NCBI RefSeq assembly: GCF_009829075.1
Contig: NZ_WUQZ01000003.1
Coordinates: forward strand, 124,001 to 188,000
Reading direction: 5' to 3'
DNA from: Sphingobacterium composti
Lineage (GTDB): Bacteria; Bacteroidota; Bacteroidia; Sphingobacteriales; Sphingobacteriaceae
Length of the DNA stretch: 64,000 nt
Shown here: one piece after another, positions 45,298 through 55,398 of the stretch
How positions within the stretch are numbered: the stretch's first letter is position 1
Layout of the letters: the number at the start of each line of letters is the position of its first letter
Translations under genes and position numbers: made by a program
The notes under the pieces: generated by a model
Seen by the model: the letters and a program-made list of their open reading frames with translations, nothing else
Told to the model about the DNA's origin: nothing
Database searches by the model: none

Positions 45298-45768
45298 ATG
45301 GAAGAAAGAAGAAAACCTAAAGATTACAATCCTGGACCTAGAGTTGGAATTACATTTTCAACTTTTGATTTGCTGCATGCTGGTCATATTATGATGTTGG
45401 CTGAAGCAAAAAGACAATGTGATTATTTAATTTGTGGGTTACAAATGGATCCAACGCTAGATCGTCCTGAGAAAAATGCTCCGACTCAGACTGTTGTTGA
45501 GCGATATATCCAATTACGTGGCTGTCATTATGTTGATGAAATTGTTCCATATTCAACTGAGCAGGATCTAGAGGATATTTTAAGGTCATTCAAGCTAGAT
45601 GTACGTATTGTTGGGGATGAATATAAAGATCGTGATTTTACAGGAAGAAAGTATTGTGAAGAAAAAGGTATAGAGTTATATTTCAATAGCCGTGACCATA
45701 GATTTTCTAGTTCTGGCTTAAGAAAGATAGTGGCTCAGAAAGAGGCGGAGAAGAATGAAAATCGTTAG
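45298..45768 (+). CDS. TagD-like cytidylyltransferase family protein, copy 1
   Basis: This 156-aa nucleotidyltransferase has the HxGH motif (HAGH, residues 27-30), the RYIQLRGCHYVDEIVPY core and a C-terminal RFSSSGLR (the ISSS/R-type motif). The family activates glycerol-3-phosphate or similar with CTP. A near-identical paralogue lies at 51972-52439, with about 16 differences over some 139 residues. The stop codon lies inside the terminator stem. Confidence 0.82.
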   Translation: MEERRKPKDYNPGPRVGITFSTFDLLHAGHIMMLAEAKRQCDYLICGLQMDPTLDRPEKNAPTQTVVERYIQLRGCHYVDEIVPYSTEQDLEDILRSFKLDVRIVGDEYKDRDFTGRKYCEEKGIELYFNSRDHRFSSSGLRKIVAQKEAEKNENR

Positions 45769-45793
45769 GCGTAGACCTAGCGATTTTTTTTGT
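45758..45793 (+). terminator. Terminator overlapping the TagD-like stop codon
   Basis: AAAATCGTTAGG (45758-45769) pairs with CCTAGCGATTTT (45776-45787) through one G-U pair and a 6-nt loop. A run of T follows. The UAG stop of the gene is within the left arm. Confidence 0.8.
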
Positions 45794-45840
45794 TAAAATG
45801 TGCTTTAATAGTATTTTAACTCAATTTTTAGAGTATAGAG

Positions 45841-45872
45841 TTGTTAAAATACAATATATCATTGTATATTTG
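45841..45872 (+). promoter_or_regulatory. Promoter of the 150-aa membrane protein
   Basis: TTG (45841-45843), a 21-nt spacer and TATATTTG (45865-45872) fit the Bacteroidetes consensus. The ATG is 18 nt further on. Confidence 0.55.
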
Positions 45873-45890
45873 TAAAAACATCTACACAAC

Positions 45891-46343
45891 ATGTATATCT
45901 ATCTATTAATTGCCGGAATAGCAGCTTTAATTGTTGCAGTAATTTTTTATGTTAATTTTAAAAAAAGAAAGGTTTTCGACCAGTTCATAGATTTAAATGT
46001 TTCCATACGTTTTACAGATAATACTTTACAAAAAGCCAAAAATCGTTACGGTCTTGTAATGTTTCATATCCGTGAAGTAAAAAAAGAAGCACGCGCGCTT
46101 ACAATTGACCATCTAAAGCTCCATACCAATAAACTTCAACTTCGCTCGCACAATCAGATTTCCACAAAATTGCCGCTATCACCCCAAGGGGTTGATTTGT
46201 CTGTAGGTTTCAAAAAGTCCAGAAATGTAAGTGAAAAAGAATTTAAAAACTTTTGTATAACAATTTCAGGTTATTTAATTGAAGATAAAAATAAGAAAGT
46301 TGCATTTAAGAAGAAGTTAAGAGTTAACTACGAGCCTTCATAG
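45891..46343 (+). CDS. Membrane-anchored protein of unknown function
   Basis: This 150-aa protein has one N-terminal membrane helix (residues about 3-22), followed by a basic cytoplasmic domain (about 25 percent Lys/Arg in parts). No family is recognised. It has its own promoter and stands alone before the polysaccharide locus. Confidence 0.55.
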   Translation: MYIYLLIAGIAALIVAVIFYVNFKKRKVFDQFIDLNVSIRFTDNTLQKAKNRYGLVMFHIREVKKEARALTIDHLKLHTNKLQLRSHNQISTKLPLSPQGVDLSVGFKKSRNVSEKEFKNFCITISGYLIEDKNKKVAFKKKLRVNYEPS

Positions 46344-46560
46344 CACATATAACTGTAGGGTTAATATTAATATTATTAATCGTTAAAATATTTACTGTAT
46401 TTTTGCTAGAAGTATTCATAATGATTGCTCATGTACGAGTATATTATTTGATTTTGATTTAGACTTTTCGTCCCAATAGACTGTTATTTAATTCGTGGTA
46501 ATTTTGGAATTGTGCTTAATTAAGTTAGTTATGCTACAAAAAACTAAAATTTCTCCTTAC

Positions 46561-46568
46561 TATTTTTG
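46561..46568 (+). promoter_or_regulatory. -7 box of the manC-fcl-gmd operon
   Basis: TATTTTTG matches TAnnTTTG and lies 60 nt upstream of the manC ATG. No clear -33 box. Confidence 0.4.
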
Positions 46569-46628
46569 GTAAGATATTTTAAAAGTCAGAGATTTAGGAC
46601 AAATTTAATTTACAGTAAAATATAGAAA

Positions 46629-47624
46629 ATGAGTATAATTCACGTTTTATTGACTGGAGGTGTAGGTAGTCGCTTATGGCCTTTGTCTCGCAAACAATCT
46701 CCTAAACAATATCTTGATTTATTTAAGGGAAAATCATTGTTTGAAATGACAGTTCAGCGCAATCAAACGATCGCAAATAAAGTTGTTATTGTTGGGAATA
46801 AAGATAATACCCATTTAAGCCATAAAGCTATGGTGAATTGTGGGCTACCTTATCTCAATATTGTTGAAGCTACTCCCCGTAATACTGCAGCGGCAATTGC
46901 TTTTGCTGCATTAGCGCTAGAACCAGAAGATATTCTAATAGTAACGCCTTCAGATCATATGATTGCGGGTGAGAAGGAATATGAAGATGCCATCCATGCG
47001 GGTATAGAGAAAGCAAAAGAAGGTTATATTGTAACATTTGGTATATTGCCTACTCGTCCAGAAACAGGTTATGGATATATAGAATATGATAATGATTTAG
47101 TTAAATCTTTTCGTGAGAAACCAAATTTGGATACAGCGGAAGATTTTATTGAGCGAGGTAATTTTCTATGGAATTCTGGTATGTTTTGTTTTCAAGCGTC
47201 AGTTTTTTTGGAAGAATTAAAAACTTACGAGCCAAAGGTTTACGAAAATGCGAAAAAAGCATGGGAGTCATCTAAAGATGGTATACTTGATGAAGGACTC
47301 TCATTAGATATACCTTCTATCTCAGTTGATTATGCTGTTATGGAGAGGTCTAAGAAAATAAGAGTTGTTTCAACATCTTTCGAATGGTCTGATCTAGGCT
47401 CATTTGAAGCACTTTATGATTATTTTGTTGCAAGTGGTTATCCTAAAGATGACAATGGTAATATAGTAATTGGAACCGAGATTTTTACAGGATTTGTTGG
47501 GTTAAAGAATACGATTTTTGTATATACCAAAGATGCATTCTTAATTGTACAAAAAGAAAAGTCGCAGGATGTAAAGAAGATTTACAATATGTTAGATAAA
47601 CACCAATCAAAACTTCTTGATTAA
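46629..47624 (+). CDS. manC: Mannose-1-phosphate guanylyltransferase
   Basis: This 331-aa enzyme forms GDP-mannose from mannose-1-phosphate and GTP. The nucleotidyltransferase signature LLTGGVGSRLWPLSRKQSPK (residues 7-26) is clear, along with TPSDHMI, FREKPN and EWSDLGSF. It lacks the C-terminal isomerase domain of the bifunctional type. It is the first gene of a tight manC-fcl-gmd operon that makes GDP-L-fucose. Confidence 0.93.
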   Translation: MSIIHVLLTGGVGSRLWPLSRKQSPKQYLDLFKGKSLFEMTVQRNQTIANKVVIVGNKDNTHLSHKAMVNCGLPYLNIVEATPRNTAAAIAFAALALEPEDILIVTPSDHMIAGEKEYEDAIHAGIEKAKEGYIVTFGILPTRPETGYGYIEYDNDLVKSFREKPNLDTAEDFIERGNFLWNSGMFCFQASVFLEELKTYEPKVYENAKKAWESSKDGILDEGLSLDIPSISVDYAVMERSKKIRVVSTSFEWSDLGSFEALYDYFVASGYPKDDNGNIVIGTEIFTGFVGLKNTIFVYTKDAFLIVQKEKSQDVKKIYNMLDKHQSKLLD

Positions 47625-47630
47625 TAAAAC

Positions 47631-48581
47631 ATGGATAAAACATCTAAGATATACATAGCTGGCCACCACGGAATGGTCGGTTCTGCAATATGGCGCCAGT
47701 TAGAGAAGCAAGGGTATCGAAACTTAGTAGGAAAAACTAGTAAGGAATTAGATTTACGAGATCAGCAAGCAGTAAAATCATTTTTTGAAGAGGAAAAGCC
47801 CAGGGTGGTTATCGATGCTGCAGCACGGGTTGGGGGGATATTAGCTAACAGCACATATCCATATCAATTTTTGATGGATAATCTTCAAATTCAAAACAAT
47901 TTAATAGATTCTTCATTAGCTTTTGGTACACAAAAATTTATATTTTTAGGTTCATCTTGTATTTATCCAAAACTTGCACCACAACCGCTTAAAGAAGAAT
48001 ACTTATTAACAGGAAGTCTAGAGCCTACAAATGATGCGTATGCACTGGCAAAAATAGCAGGTGTGAAAACTTGTGAAGCTATCAGGAAGCAATTCAATAA
48101 GGATTATGTAAGCCTAATGCCAACAAATCTTTATGGTATACATGACAATTTTGATTTACAAACTTCTCATGTTTTACCAGCGATGATTCGCAAGTTTCAT
48201 GATGCAAAATTAAATGGACATTCAACAGTTGAACTATGGGGTTCAGGAACTCCATTACGCGAATTTTTGTATGTGGAGGACATGGCAGCTTCAGTAATAT
48301 TTGCTTTGCAAAATGAATTGCCAGAACACTTGTACAACGTGGGAACGGGGTCAGATCTTTCTATCAAAGAATTGGCGGAGATAATACAGAAAATTGTAGG
48401 ACATAAAGGCGAAGTGATTTGGGATGCTACAAAACCAGATGGAACACCACGCAAGCTAATGGACGTATCAAAAATGCATGAGCTTGGCTGGAAGCATCAA
48501 GTCGACCTTGAGGAAGGTATAGCGAGAACCTATGCCTGGTTTTTAGAAAATCAAGCTTATTTTAAAGAAGTTAAAATCTAA
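47631..48581 (+). CDS. fcl: GDP-L-fucose synthase
   Basis: This 316-aa SDR enzyme is the epimerase/reductase that makes GDP-L-fucose from GDP-4-keto-6-deoxymannose. It has GHHGMVGSA (nucleotide binding, residues 11-19), LGSSCIYPK with the catalytic Ser and YALAK with the catalytic Tyr/Lys. [13 protein letters not shown] is family-typical. It follows manC by 6 nt. Confidence 0.94.
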   Translation: MDKTSKIYIAGHHGMVGSAIWRQLEKQGYRNLVGKTSKELDLRDQQAVKSFFEEEKPRVVIDAAARVGGILANSTYPYQFLMDNLQIQNNLIDSSLAFGTQKFIFLGSSCIYPKLAPQPLKEEYLLTGSLEPTNDAYALAKIAGVKTCEAIRKQFNKDYVSLMPTNLYGIHDNFDLQTSHVLPAMIRKFHDAKLNGHSTVELWGSGTPLREFLYVEDMAASVIFALQNELPEHLYNVGTGSDLSIKELAEIIQKIVGHKGEVIWDATKPDGTPRKLMDVSKMHELGWKHQVDLEEGIARTYAWFLENQAYFKEVKI

Positions 48582-48588
48582 ATTGAAA

Positions 48589-49671
48589 ATGAAAACAGCA
48601 CTAATCACTGGTATAACCGGACAAGATGGTTCATATCTAGCCGAACTTCTTTTGGAAAAAGGATATATGGTACATGGTATTAAGCGTCGTGCATCCTCAT
48701 TTAATACCCAACGTATCGATCATTTATATATGGACCTCCATGAAGAGAATGTAAGATTTAAGTTGCATTATGGAGATCTAACTGACTCAACCAATATAAT
48801 ACGTATTATACAAGAAGTACAACCCGATGAAATTTACAATTTGGGAGCAATGTCACATGTTAAGGTTTCTTTTGACTCACCAGAATATGTTGGAAATGTA
48901 GATGGATTAGGGACACTTCGTATTCTTGAAGCAGTACGTATACTTGGTTTAGAGAAGAAAACTCGAATCTATCAAGCCTCCACTTCCGAGTTGTATGGGG
49001 GAATGGCATCTAATAAAAATGAAAAGGGGTTTTATGATGAGAACTCTGCTTTTTATCCAAGGTCGCCCTATGGAGTAGCTAAAATTTATGGTTTTTGGAT
49101 TACTAAAAATTATCGTGAGGCTTATAATTTGTATGCTTGTAATGGGATCTTATTCAACCATGAATCTCCACGGAGAGGTGAGACGTTCGTGACACGTAAG
49201 ATCACTATGGCTACTGCAGCTATTGCATTAGGTAAACAAGATTGTTTGTATTTAGGTAACCTAAACGCATTGCGCGATTGGGGACATGCAAAGGATTATG
49301 TGGAAGCAATGTGGCGCATATTACAACAAGAAGAAGCAGAAGATTATGTAATTGCTACAGGGGTCACCACATCAGTGAGGGATTTTGTTAGACATGCATT
49401 TGAAGAGGTAGGGGTTGAGTTGTCTTTTGAAGGAGAACAAGAAAATGAAGTGGCTCGTGTAGTAAGCTGCGCAAATCCAGCTTTTCAGCTTGAGATCGGG
49501 AAGATAGTGGTAAAAGTTGATCCAGCGTACTATAGGCCTACAGAAGTTGATTTGCTTATTGGTGACCCAACAAAATCAAAAACTAAGTTGGGATGGGAAC
49601 CAAAATATGATTTACAGGCATTAGTCAAAGAGATGGTTGAAAATGATGTTAAATTGCTGCAATCACGATAA
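48589..49671 (+). CDS. gmd: GDP-mannose 4,6-dehydratase
   Basis: This 360-aa enzyme carries out the first step from GDP-mannose to GDP-fucose. It has [20 protein letters not shown], the STSELYG catalytic stretch, SPYGVAK and [19 protein letters not shown] at 48583 would add two residues; the ATG at 48589 is preferred. It is the last gene of the operon, followed by a stem-loop. Confidence 0.95.
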   Translation: MKTALITGITGQDGSYLAELLLEKGYMVHGIKRRASSFNTQRIDHLYMDLHEENVRFKLHYGDLTDSTNIIRIIQEVQPDEIYNLGAMSHVKVSFDSPEYVGNVDGLGTLRILEAVRILGLEKKTRIYQASTSELYGGMASNKNEKGFYDENSAFYPRSPYGVAKIYGFWITKNYREAYNLYACNGILFNHESPRRGETFVTRKITMATAAIALGKQDCLYLGNLNALRDWGHAKDYVEAMWRILQQEEAEDYVIATGVTTSVRDFVRHAFEEVGVELSFEGEQENEVARVVSCANPAFQLEIGKIVVKVDPAYYRPTEVDLLIGDPTKSKTKLGWEPKYDLQALVKEMVENDVKLLQSR

Positions 49672-49707
49672 TACGAAGTCAAGTATATAACTATTAAATT
49701 ATCATTT

Positions 49708-49740
49708 GAAGGGAAGCCAATAATTAGGCTTCCTTCTGTT
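49708..49740 (+). terminator. Terminator after gmd
   Basis: GAAGGGAAGCC (49708-49718) pairs with GGCTTCCTTC (49727-49736) with one bulged G, followed by a T-rich stretch. Confidence 0.7.
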
Positions 49741-49878
49741 TTATTAAAAATAATTAGATGCTTATTGAGAGCAAAAAATGAAATTGGATTGGAGGTTTTT
49801 GAAAAAATGTTGTTTTGGTTAACCCATGTTAGCTTAACGGTCATATTCTTATACTCACAAAAAAAATGTAATAAAAAT

Positions 49879-49909
49879 TTTGTTTTCAGAAGAACTATGT
49901 TTTACTTTG
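49879..49909 (+). promoter_or_regulatory. Possible promoter of the OmpA-type gene
   Basis: TTTG (49879-49882), a 19-nt spacer and TTACTTTG (49902-49909), one mismatch from TAnnTTTG. Confidence 0.4.
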
Positions 49910-50047
49910 TGTAGAGAGTAATTAACACTAAATATTATAACTCAATCTCTTCATCTACCTAGTATGAATTAATATTTGAAGAAATGCTTGATTAACCAAG
50001 GTTCTTTCGGATTATAAGCCATACTATTTTTATTTAATAATAAAATT

Positions 50048-51280
50048 ATGAATATGCAAAGATTTATTCTTTCACTAGCATTAATTGGATTTATTGCTAA
50101 TGCCTATGGACAAGTGAATAACACTAAGACCCAGACAATTGTTAATGAAAGCAAGGATAGGTATAAGGTTGTCACAAATTATTATTTTGATAACTGGTTT
50201 TTAGGAATTAGTGGAGGAGCTCAAATGTTAATCGGTGATCATGACAAGCAAATGCAATTCAAGGATCGTCTTACTCCAGCTGTTAATGCGTATCTAGGTA
50301 AATGGTTTACACCAGGTATAGGTGTAAGAGTAGGGTATAATGGATATAAACTTAAGGGATTGACACACAATAACTGGAGTTCAGCATTAACACATTCTAC
50401 TGGAGAAATTTATCAAGACGTTAAGAATAGCAGTGATTTAGGGTTATTAGAGGTTCAAAAGTTTGATTTTAACCATATAAATGGAGATGTACTCTTTAAT
50501 TTAACGAATATTTTAAGTGGTTATAGAGAAGGTCGATTTTATAACATTTCACCATATGTTGGTTTGGGATGGGCTTGGGTAACAAGTGGAGAACCAAAAT
50601 CTAGTGAACCTTCCATTAATTTGGGTGTTTATAATTCATTCCGTTTAAGTAATGCATTTAATCTTACACTAGACTTCAGAGGATCTTTGGTAAAAGATGA
50701 TTTTGATGGCGAATTAGGTGGTAGAAAAGAAGAAGGAATAGTGTCAGGTACTTTCGGGATTGTATATAATATACGAAACAAAGCTTGGAATAAGGAACGC
50801 GAAATACAAGTTATATCTTATGACGAGACAGAGTTAAATGCTTTACGTGAGCGAGTTAATCAGTTGGCTAATAATAATGAAGCTCTTAAAAAACAGCTAG
50901 AAGAGGCCGCTAGTTCGACCATTACAGATGTTAAAATTGAGCGTAATGTTCTTTTAGCACCAATTTTAATTACTTTCCCAATTAATAAAAGTACAGTTAG
51001 TAATGAAGCACGAGTTAATTTAGGATTTTTTGCCAAAGCTATTAAAGAAGGTAAATCTAATGTTGTATATAATATATCTGGGTATGCAGATAAAGGTACA
51101 GGAACTCCTGCAATTAATGAGCGATTAAGTAGAGAGCGTGCAGAAGCAATCTATAATGTTTTGGTAAGGGAATTTGGCGTGCCTGCTAATCAGCTTACAA
51201 TTAGTAATTACGGAGGTGTTGATAATATGTATTATGATGATCCTCGACTAAGTCGTGCCGTAATTGTATTAGGAAATTAA
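50048..51280 (+). CDS. OmpA-family outer-membrane protein
   Basis: This 410-aa protein has a signal peptide (cleavage near ANAYGQ) and an N-terminal beta-barrel (about residues 45-245). A short coiled coil follows (ELNALRERVNQLANNNEALK). The C-terminal OmpA peptidoglycan-binding domain (about residues 300-410) has INERLSRERAEAIYNVLV and the NxxL..RA end. It anchors the outer membrane to peptidoglycan. It lies inside the polysaccharide locus but has its own promoter and terminator. It could start at ATG 50054. Confidence 0.9.
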   Translation: MNMQRFILSLALIGFIANAYGQVNNTKTQTIVNESKDRYKVVTNYYFDNWFLGISGGAQMLIGDHDKQMQFKDRLTPAVNAYLGKWFTPGIGVRVGYNGYKLKGLTHNNWSSALTHSTGEIYQDVKNSSDLGLLEVQKFDFNHINGDVLFNLTNILSGYREGRFYNISPYVGLGWAWVTSGEPKSSEPSINLGVYNSFRLSNAFNLTLDFRGSLVKDDFDGELGGRKEEGIVSGTFGIVYNIRNKAWNKEREIQVISYDETELNALRERVNQLANNNEALKKQLEEAASSTITDVKIERNVLLAPILITFPINKSTVSNEARVNLGFFAKAIKEGKSNVVYNISGYADKGTGTPAINERLSRERAEAIYNVLVREFGVPANQLTISNYGGVDNMYYDDPRLSRAVIVLGN

Positions 51281-51971
51281 CAAACACTAATTTTTTTATA
51301 AAGGAGCCTATAAACTATGTTTATAGGTTTTTTTATGTTTAAAAAGTCAGAATAATTTTTTATGCATAAATAAAAGTACTCTTTCCAACTCAGTTGTTAC
51401 CTCATAAATAGATAAAATATATTTTAATATAAGATCTATTTGAGAACTTTCGTTACTCAATTTGCTGTTGGCAAATATTGAGCTCAATTATTACATTCAA
51501 AACAAAATTAAAGTTGCTAATAAAGTTCTTTTTGTTAATAAAAATCGAGGTTCTTTGAATGAGAAATAAAAGATATTAGTGAATCTACCAATTTTATCCG
51601 AATAGAGCTAAATCAATTAATTTTTGCAGGTCTTATATTCCGCGAATAGAGGCCTAAAAATTTATTTATACTCAAATTCTCAGCATTCATTATTTGAGCC
51701 TTTGCAGTTTTATAATACGTAAACATCTGGATTTCGCTGAAAAGTTAGAAATGTTTATGAAAAAGCATTATTTGGTGAATTTGCAAATGCGTGTGATTGG
51801 GAGTTAAATAATAATTTTAGGAGATTCGTATGATTAATAGTATTTATTGAATTTTGCTACTTTAGTAGAAGTATTTGTTCATTAGTGGGGCTTCATTTAT
51901 TTTGATGCTAGTGAAATATTTAAAGAAAAAATTGTAATATTTGAAAATAATGCCCACCATATAAAACTATA
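51281..51971. other. 691-bp gene-poor region
   Basis: Apart from the terminator at 51307-51334 I see no gene, RNA or convincing promoter. The stretch separates the OmpA-type gene from the second TagD-like gene and may hold decayed sequence. Confidence 0.45.
51307..51334 (+). terminator. Terminator after the OmpA-type gene
   Basis: CCTATAAAC (51307-51315) and GTTTATAGG (51319-51327) form a perfect 9-bp stem with a 3-nt loop, followed by seven T. Confidence 0.85.
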
Positions 51972-52439
51972 ATGGAACTTAATAAAATTCAAAAGCATCA
52001 GGACTATAATCCTGGACCACGTGTAGGAATTACTTTTTCGACATTTGATTTACTACATGCAGGTCATATAATGATGCTAGCCGAAGCGAAAAGACAATGT
52101 GATTATCTTATAGTTGGTTTACAGTTGGATCCTACATTATATCGTCCTGAAAAATATACGCCTACACAAACAGTTGTAGAGCGTTACATTCAATTAAGGG
52201 GTTGTCATTACGTTGACGAAATTGTTCCGTATTCTACCGAACAAGATTTAGAAGATATATTAAGATCATTTAAAATTGATGTTAGAATAGTAGGTAATGA
52301 ATATGCAAAACGCGATTTTACAGGTCGTGCTTATTGCGAGCAGAAGGGTATTGAATTGTATTTTAATGGTCGTGATCACCGTTTTTCTAGTTCAGGTTTT
52401 AGAAGGACTGTTGCAGAAAAGGAAGGTTTTGAAAAATAA
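51972..52439 (+). CDS. TagD-like cytidylyltransferase family protein, copy 2
   Basis: This 155-aa paralogue of the gene at 45298 shares the HAGH motif (residues 29-32) and the entire RYIQLRGCHYVDEIVPYSTE core. It differs mostly in the variable loop DPTLYRPEKY (DPTLDRPEKN in copy 1). Many third-position changes show the copies are not recent. It lies 36 nt before a nucleotide-sugar dehydrogenase and so reads into the polysaccharide operon. It may supply a CDP-activated polyol-phosphate side group. Confidence 0.8.
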   Translation: MELNKIQKHQDYNPGPRVGITFSTFDLLHAGHIMMLAEAKRQCDYLIVGLQLDPTLYRPEKYTPTQTVVERYIQLRGCHYVDEIVPYSTEQDLEDILRSFKIDVRIVGNEYAKRDFTGRAYCEQKGIELYFNGRDHRFSSSGFRRTVAEKEGFEK

Positions 52440-52475
52440 TGCAAAAGTGGAAGTGGTAGAAATAAAATATTTTTA

Positions 52476-53762
52476 ATGAAAAAAATTGCGGTAATAGGTC
52501 AAGGGTATGTTGGGCTTCCATTAGCTCTTGAATTTTCGAAACATCATTCAGTAATAGGATTTGATGTAAATGAAGTTCGTGTTCGAGAATTAAATAGTGG
52601 AATTGATCGTACTAATGAGGTTGATTCAAAAGAGTTGTTTAATGTTATCGCTTTAGCAAAAGAGACAAATTTTAATAAGGGATATAGGGTATCATGTGAA
52701 GTCGAAGAAATTTACGAAGCTGATATTTACATAGTAACTGTTCCTACCCCCATAGATCGATTTAATGCTCCTGATCTAACATTTTTGTTTCAAGCCTCAG
52801 CTATGATTGGAAAAGTTTTAACTCCTGGAAATATTGTGATTTACGAGTCAACAGTATATCCTGGATGTACTGAAGAAGACTGTGTCCCAGTTTTGGAAAA
52901 AAATTCTGGATTAAAGCTCAATATAGACTTTTTTGTGGGATACTCTCCAGAGAGGATTGTTCCGGGGGACAAAATAAATACATTAACCACTATTAAAAAA
53001 GTAACTTCAGGGTCAACACCAGAAGTAGCTGAAGAAATAGATCAACTGTATAAGAATATCATTACGGCCGGGACTTTTAAGGCAGCAAGCATAAAAGTAG
53101 CTGAAGCATCTAAAGCTATTGAAAATGCTCAACGAGATGTTAATATATCTTTTGTTAATGAGCTAGCTTTAATTTTTGATCGTATAGGAATTGATACACA
53201 TGATGTTCTAGATGCCGCTGCAACTAAATTCAATTTCCTTAAATATAAACCAGGTCTTGTTGGTGGGCATTGTATCTCAGTAGATCCTTATTATCTGGCG
53301 CATAAAGCAGTTCAATTAGGATATCATCCAAATGTTATTCTTTCTGGTAGACGTGTAAACGATTCTGTTGCAGAGTTTGTGGCGTCCAAAGTTGTTAAAT
53401 TAATGATTGCTAAAGATATTCATATAAAAAGCGCAAATACTCTTATATTAGGAGTGACTTTTAAAGAAAATTGTCCCGATATTCGAAATTCGAAGGTTAT
53501 AGATGTATTTTGGCAATTAAAAGAGTATGGTCTTAATGTGGAAATTTTTGATCCATGTGTTGAGGCAGAATTTGTTAATCAGGAACATAATGTAACTTGT
53601 TTAAGCGTATTACCGACAGATAAAAAATATAATGCTATAATCATAGCTGTAGCGCATGATGAATTCTTAGCATTAGATATATCATCTTTAAAACAGGAAA
53701 AGTCGGTTGTTTTTGATTTAAAGGGGGGGATTGATAGGCAATATGTTGATGCTAGATTATAA
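52476..53762 (+). CDS. UDP-N-acetylhexosamine 6-dehydrogenase (TviB/WbpO-like)
   Basis: This 428-aa enzyme has the Rossmann motif GQGYVGLPLALEFSKHHSVI (residues 8-27), PTPIDRFNAPDL and ESTVYPGCTEEDCVPVLE. The catalytic Cys region is GLVGGHCISVDPYYLAHKA. These are features of TviB/WbpO/WbpA-type enzymes that oxidise UDP-GalNAc or UDP-GlcNAc to the uronic acid. It is distinct from the two other dehydrogenases in the locus. Confidence 0.88.
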   Translation: MKKIAVIGQGYVGLPLALEFSKHHSVIGFDVNEVRVRELNSGIDRTNEVDSKELFNVIALAKETNFNKGYRVSCEVEEIYEADIYIVTVPTPIDRFNAPDLTFLFQASAMIGKVLTPGNIVIYESTVYPGCTEEDCVPVLEKNSGLKLNIDFFVGYSPERIVPGDKINTLTTIKKVTSGSTPEVAEEIDQLYKNIITAGTFKAASIKVAEASKAIENAQRDVNISFVNELALIFDRIGIDTHDVLDAAATKFNFLKYKPGLVGGHCISVDPYYLAHKAVQLGYHPNVILSGRRVNDSVAEFVASKVVKLMIAKDIHIKSANTLILGVTFKENCPDIRNSKVIDVFWQLKEYGLNVEIFDPCVEAEFVNQEHNVTCLSVLPTDKKYNAIIIAVAHDEFLALDISSLKQEKSVVFDLKGGIDRQYVDARL

Positions 53763-53798
53763 AATTTTATGAGGTTTATTTGTTTTTAATAAAAGAGT

Positions 53799-54851
53799 AT
53801 GAGTAAAAAGATAATTATTACTGGTGGTGCTGGTTTTATAGGTTCCCATGTAGTACGTGAATTTGTAACGAAATATCCAGAATACCAAATAATTAATTTG
53901 GATGCGTTGACATATGCGGGTAATCTTGAAAATTTGAAGGATATTGAAAATAGCGCGAACTATACCTTTATAAAAGCTGATATTACCGATGCTACTCATA
54001 TATTAAATATTTTTAAAGAACATCAGCCTGATGGGGTTATTCATTTAGCTGCGGAGTCTCATGTAGATCGCTCTATTACTAATCCTACAGCATTTGTGAT
54101 GACTAATGTTATCGGTACCGTAAATTTGTTGAATGCAGCAAAGGAAATTTGGAAGGATAATTTTGATGGCAAGCGTTTTCATCATGTTTCTACGGATGAG
54201 GTGTACGGGACATTGGGTGAGACAGGATTATTTACAGAAGATACTTCTTACGATCCACACTCTCCATACTCCGCATCAAAAGCTTCTTCAGATCATTTCG
54301 TAAGAGCTTATCACGACACCTACGGGCTTCCAATTGTACTGACAAACTGTTCTAACAATTATGGTCCAAATCATTTTCCTGAAAAATTAATACCTCTTTG
54401 TATTCATAATATTCTAAATAATAAACCTTTGCCAATTTATGGCGATGGAAAGTTTACAAGAGACTGGCTCTTTGTTATAGATCACGCAAAAGCTATTGAT
54501 TTGGTATTTCACAAGGGTAAGAATGGTGATAGCTATAATGTTGGAGGCTTTAACGAATGGCAGAATATTGATTTGGTAAATGAATTGTGTAAGCAAGTTG
54601 ACGAGAAATTAGGTCGTCCTGAGGGCACTGCAGCGCAGCTAATTACTTTTGTCAAAGATAGGCCTGGGCATGATTTACGTTATGCTATTGATGCGACCAA
54701 GATTAATCAAGAACTGGGTTATGAACCTTCAGTAACATTTGAACAAGGATTATCAAAAACTATTGATTGGTTTTTAGACAATCAAGAATGGTTGAACAAC
54801 GTCACGTCAGGCGATTATCAGAAATACTACGAGACACAATACAGCAAGTAA
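53799..54851 (+). CDS. rfbB: dTDP-glucose 4,6-dehydratase
   Basis: This 350-aa enzyme catalyses the second step of dTDP-L-rhamnose synthesis. It has TGGAGFIGSHVVREFV (residues 7-22), HVSTDEVYG with catalytic Asp/Glu, YSASKASSDH and NCSNNYGPNHFPEKLIPL. It is followed by rfbC after 9 nt. Confidence 0.95.
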   Translation: MSKKIIITGGAGFIGSHVVREFVTKYPEYQIINLDALTYAGNLENLKDIENSANYTFIKADITDATHILNIFKEHQPDGVIHLAAESHVDRSITNPTAFVMTNVIGTVNLLNAAKEIWKDNFDGKRFHHVSTDEVYGTLGETGLFTEDTSYDPHSPYSASKASSDHFVRAYHDTYGLPIVLTNCSNNYGPNHFPEKLIPLCIHNILNNKPLPIYGDGKFTRDWLFVIDHAKAIDLVFHKGKNGDSYNVGGFNEWQNIDLVNELCKQVDEKLGRPEGTAAQLITFVKDRPGHDLRYAIDATKINQELGYEPSVTFEQGLSKTIDWFLDNQEWLNNVTSGDYQKYYETQYSK

Positions 54852-54860
54852 TTAGGGAGG

Positions 54861-55391
54861 ATGAAAGTATTAGAAACGAAGTTAAAAGGCTGTTTTATTT
54901 TAGAGCCAACAGTATTTGAGGATAGTAGAGGATATTTTTTTGAAGCTTTTAGTAAAAGAAAATTTGAGGAGTTAACCGGCGCTAGTTCAAATTTTGTGCA
55001 AGATAATCAGTCGAAATCTAGCTATGGCGTGGTGCGTGGATTACATCAGCAAGTCGGAGAATACGCTCAAGCTAAACTCGTTCGAGTTTTGGAAGGCAAA
55101 GTGTTGGATGTTGCAGTAGATGTGCGTATTGATTCTCCAACATATGGAGAACACTTGACCATAGAATTATCGGCGGAAAATAATAGACAATTATATATTC
55201 CACGTGGATTTTTGCATGGTTTCGCGGTTCTTTCCGAAACAGCTACTTTCTTTTATAAATGTGATAACGTTTACAATAAAGAATCCGAAGATGGTGTCCA
55301 TCCATTAGATGATACATTAGCTGTTGATTGGCAAATTCCTTTGGATCTAATTATTTTATCAGAAAAGGATAGGGAAGCACGACCATTTTAA
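54861..55391 (+). CDS. rfbC: dTDP-4-dehydrorhamnose 3,5-epimerase
   Basis: This 176-aa cupin-type epimerase has EDSRGYFFEAF, QDNQSKSSYGVVRGLHQQ with the catalytic His, and YIPRGFLHGFAVLSE. It is the third step of dTDP-rhamnose synthesis and has normal length. Confidence 0.95.
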   Translation: MKVLETKLKGCFILEPTVFEDSRGYFFEAFSKRKFEELTGASSNFVQDNQSKSSYGVVRGLHQQVGEYAQAKLVRVLEGKVLDVAVDVRIDSPTYGEHLTIELSAENNRQLYIPRGFLHGFAVLSETATFFYKCDNVYNKESEDGVHPLDDTLAVDWQIPLDLIILSEKDREARPF

Positions 55392-55398
55392 CCCGATA

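Larger units (their letters stand above)
49672..50047. other. Intergenic region with terminator and promoter
   Basis: It holds the gmd terminator (49708-49740) and a near-consensus promoter for the OmpA-type gene (49879-49909). No gene is seen. Confidence 0.5.

Noticed and set aside
51901..51943. Promoter for the second TagD-like gene (TTTG ... AATATTTG)
   Set aside because: Spacing of about 31 nt and a mismatch in the -7 box make it unconvincing.
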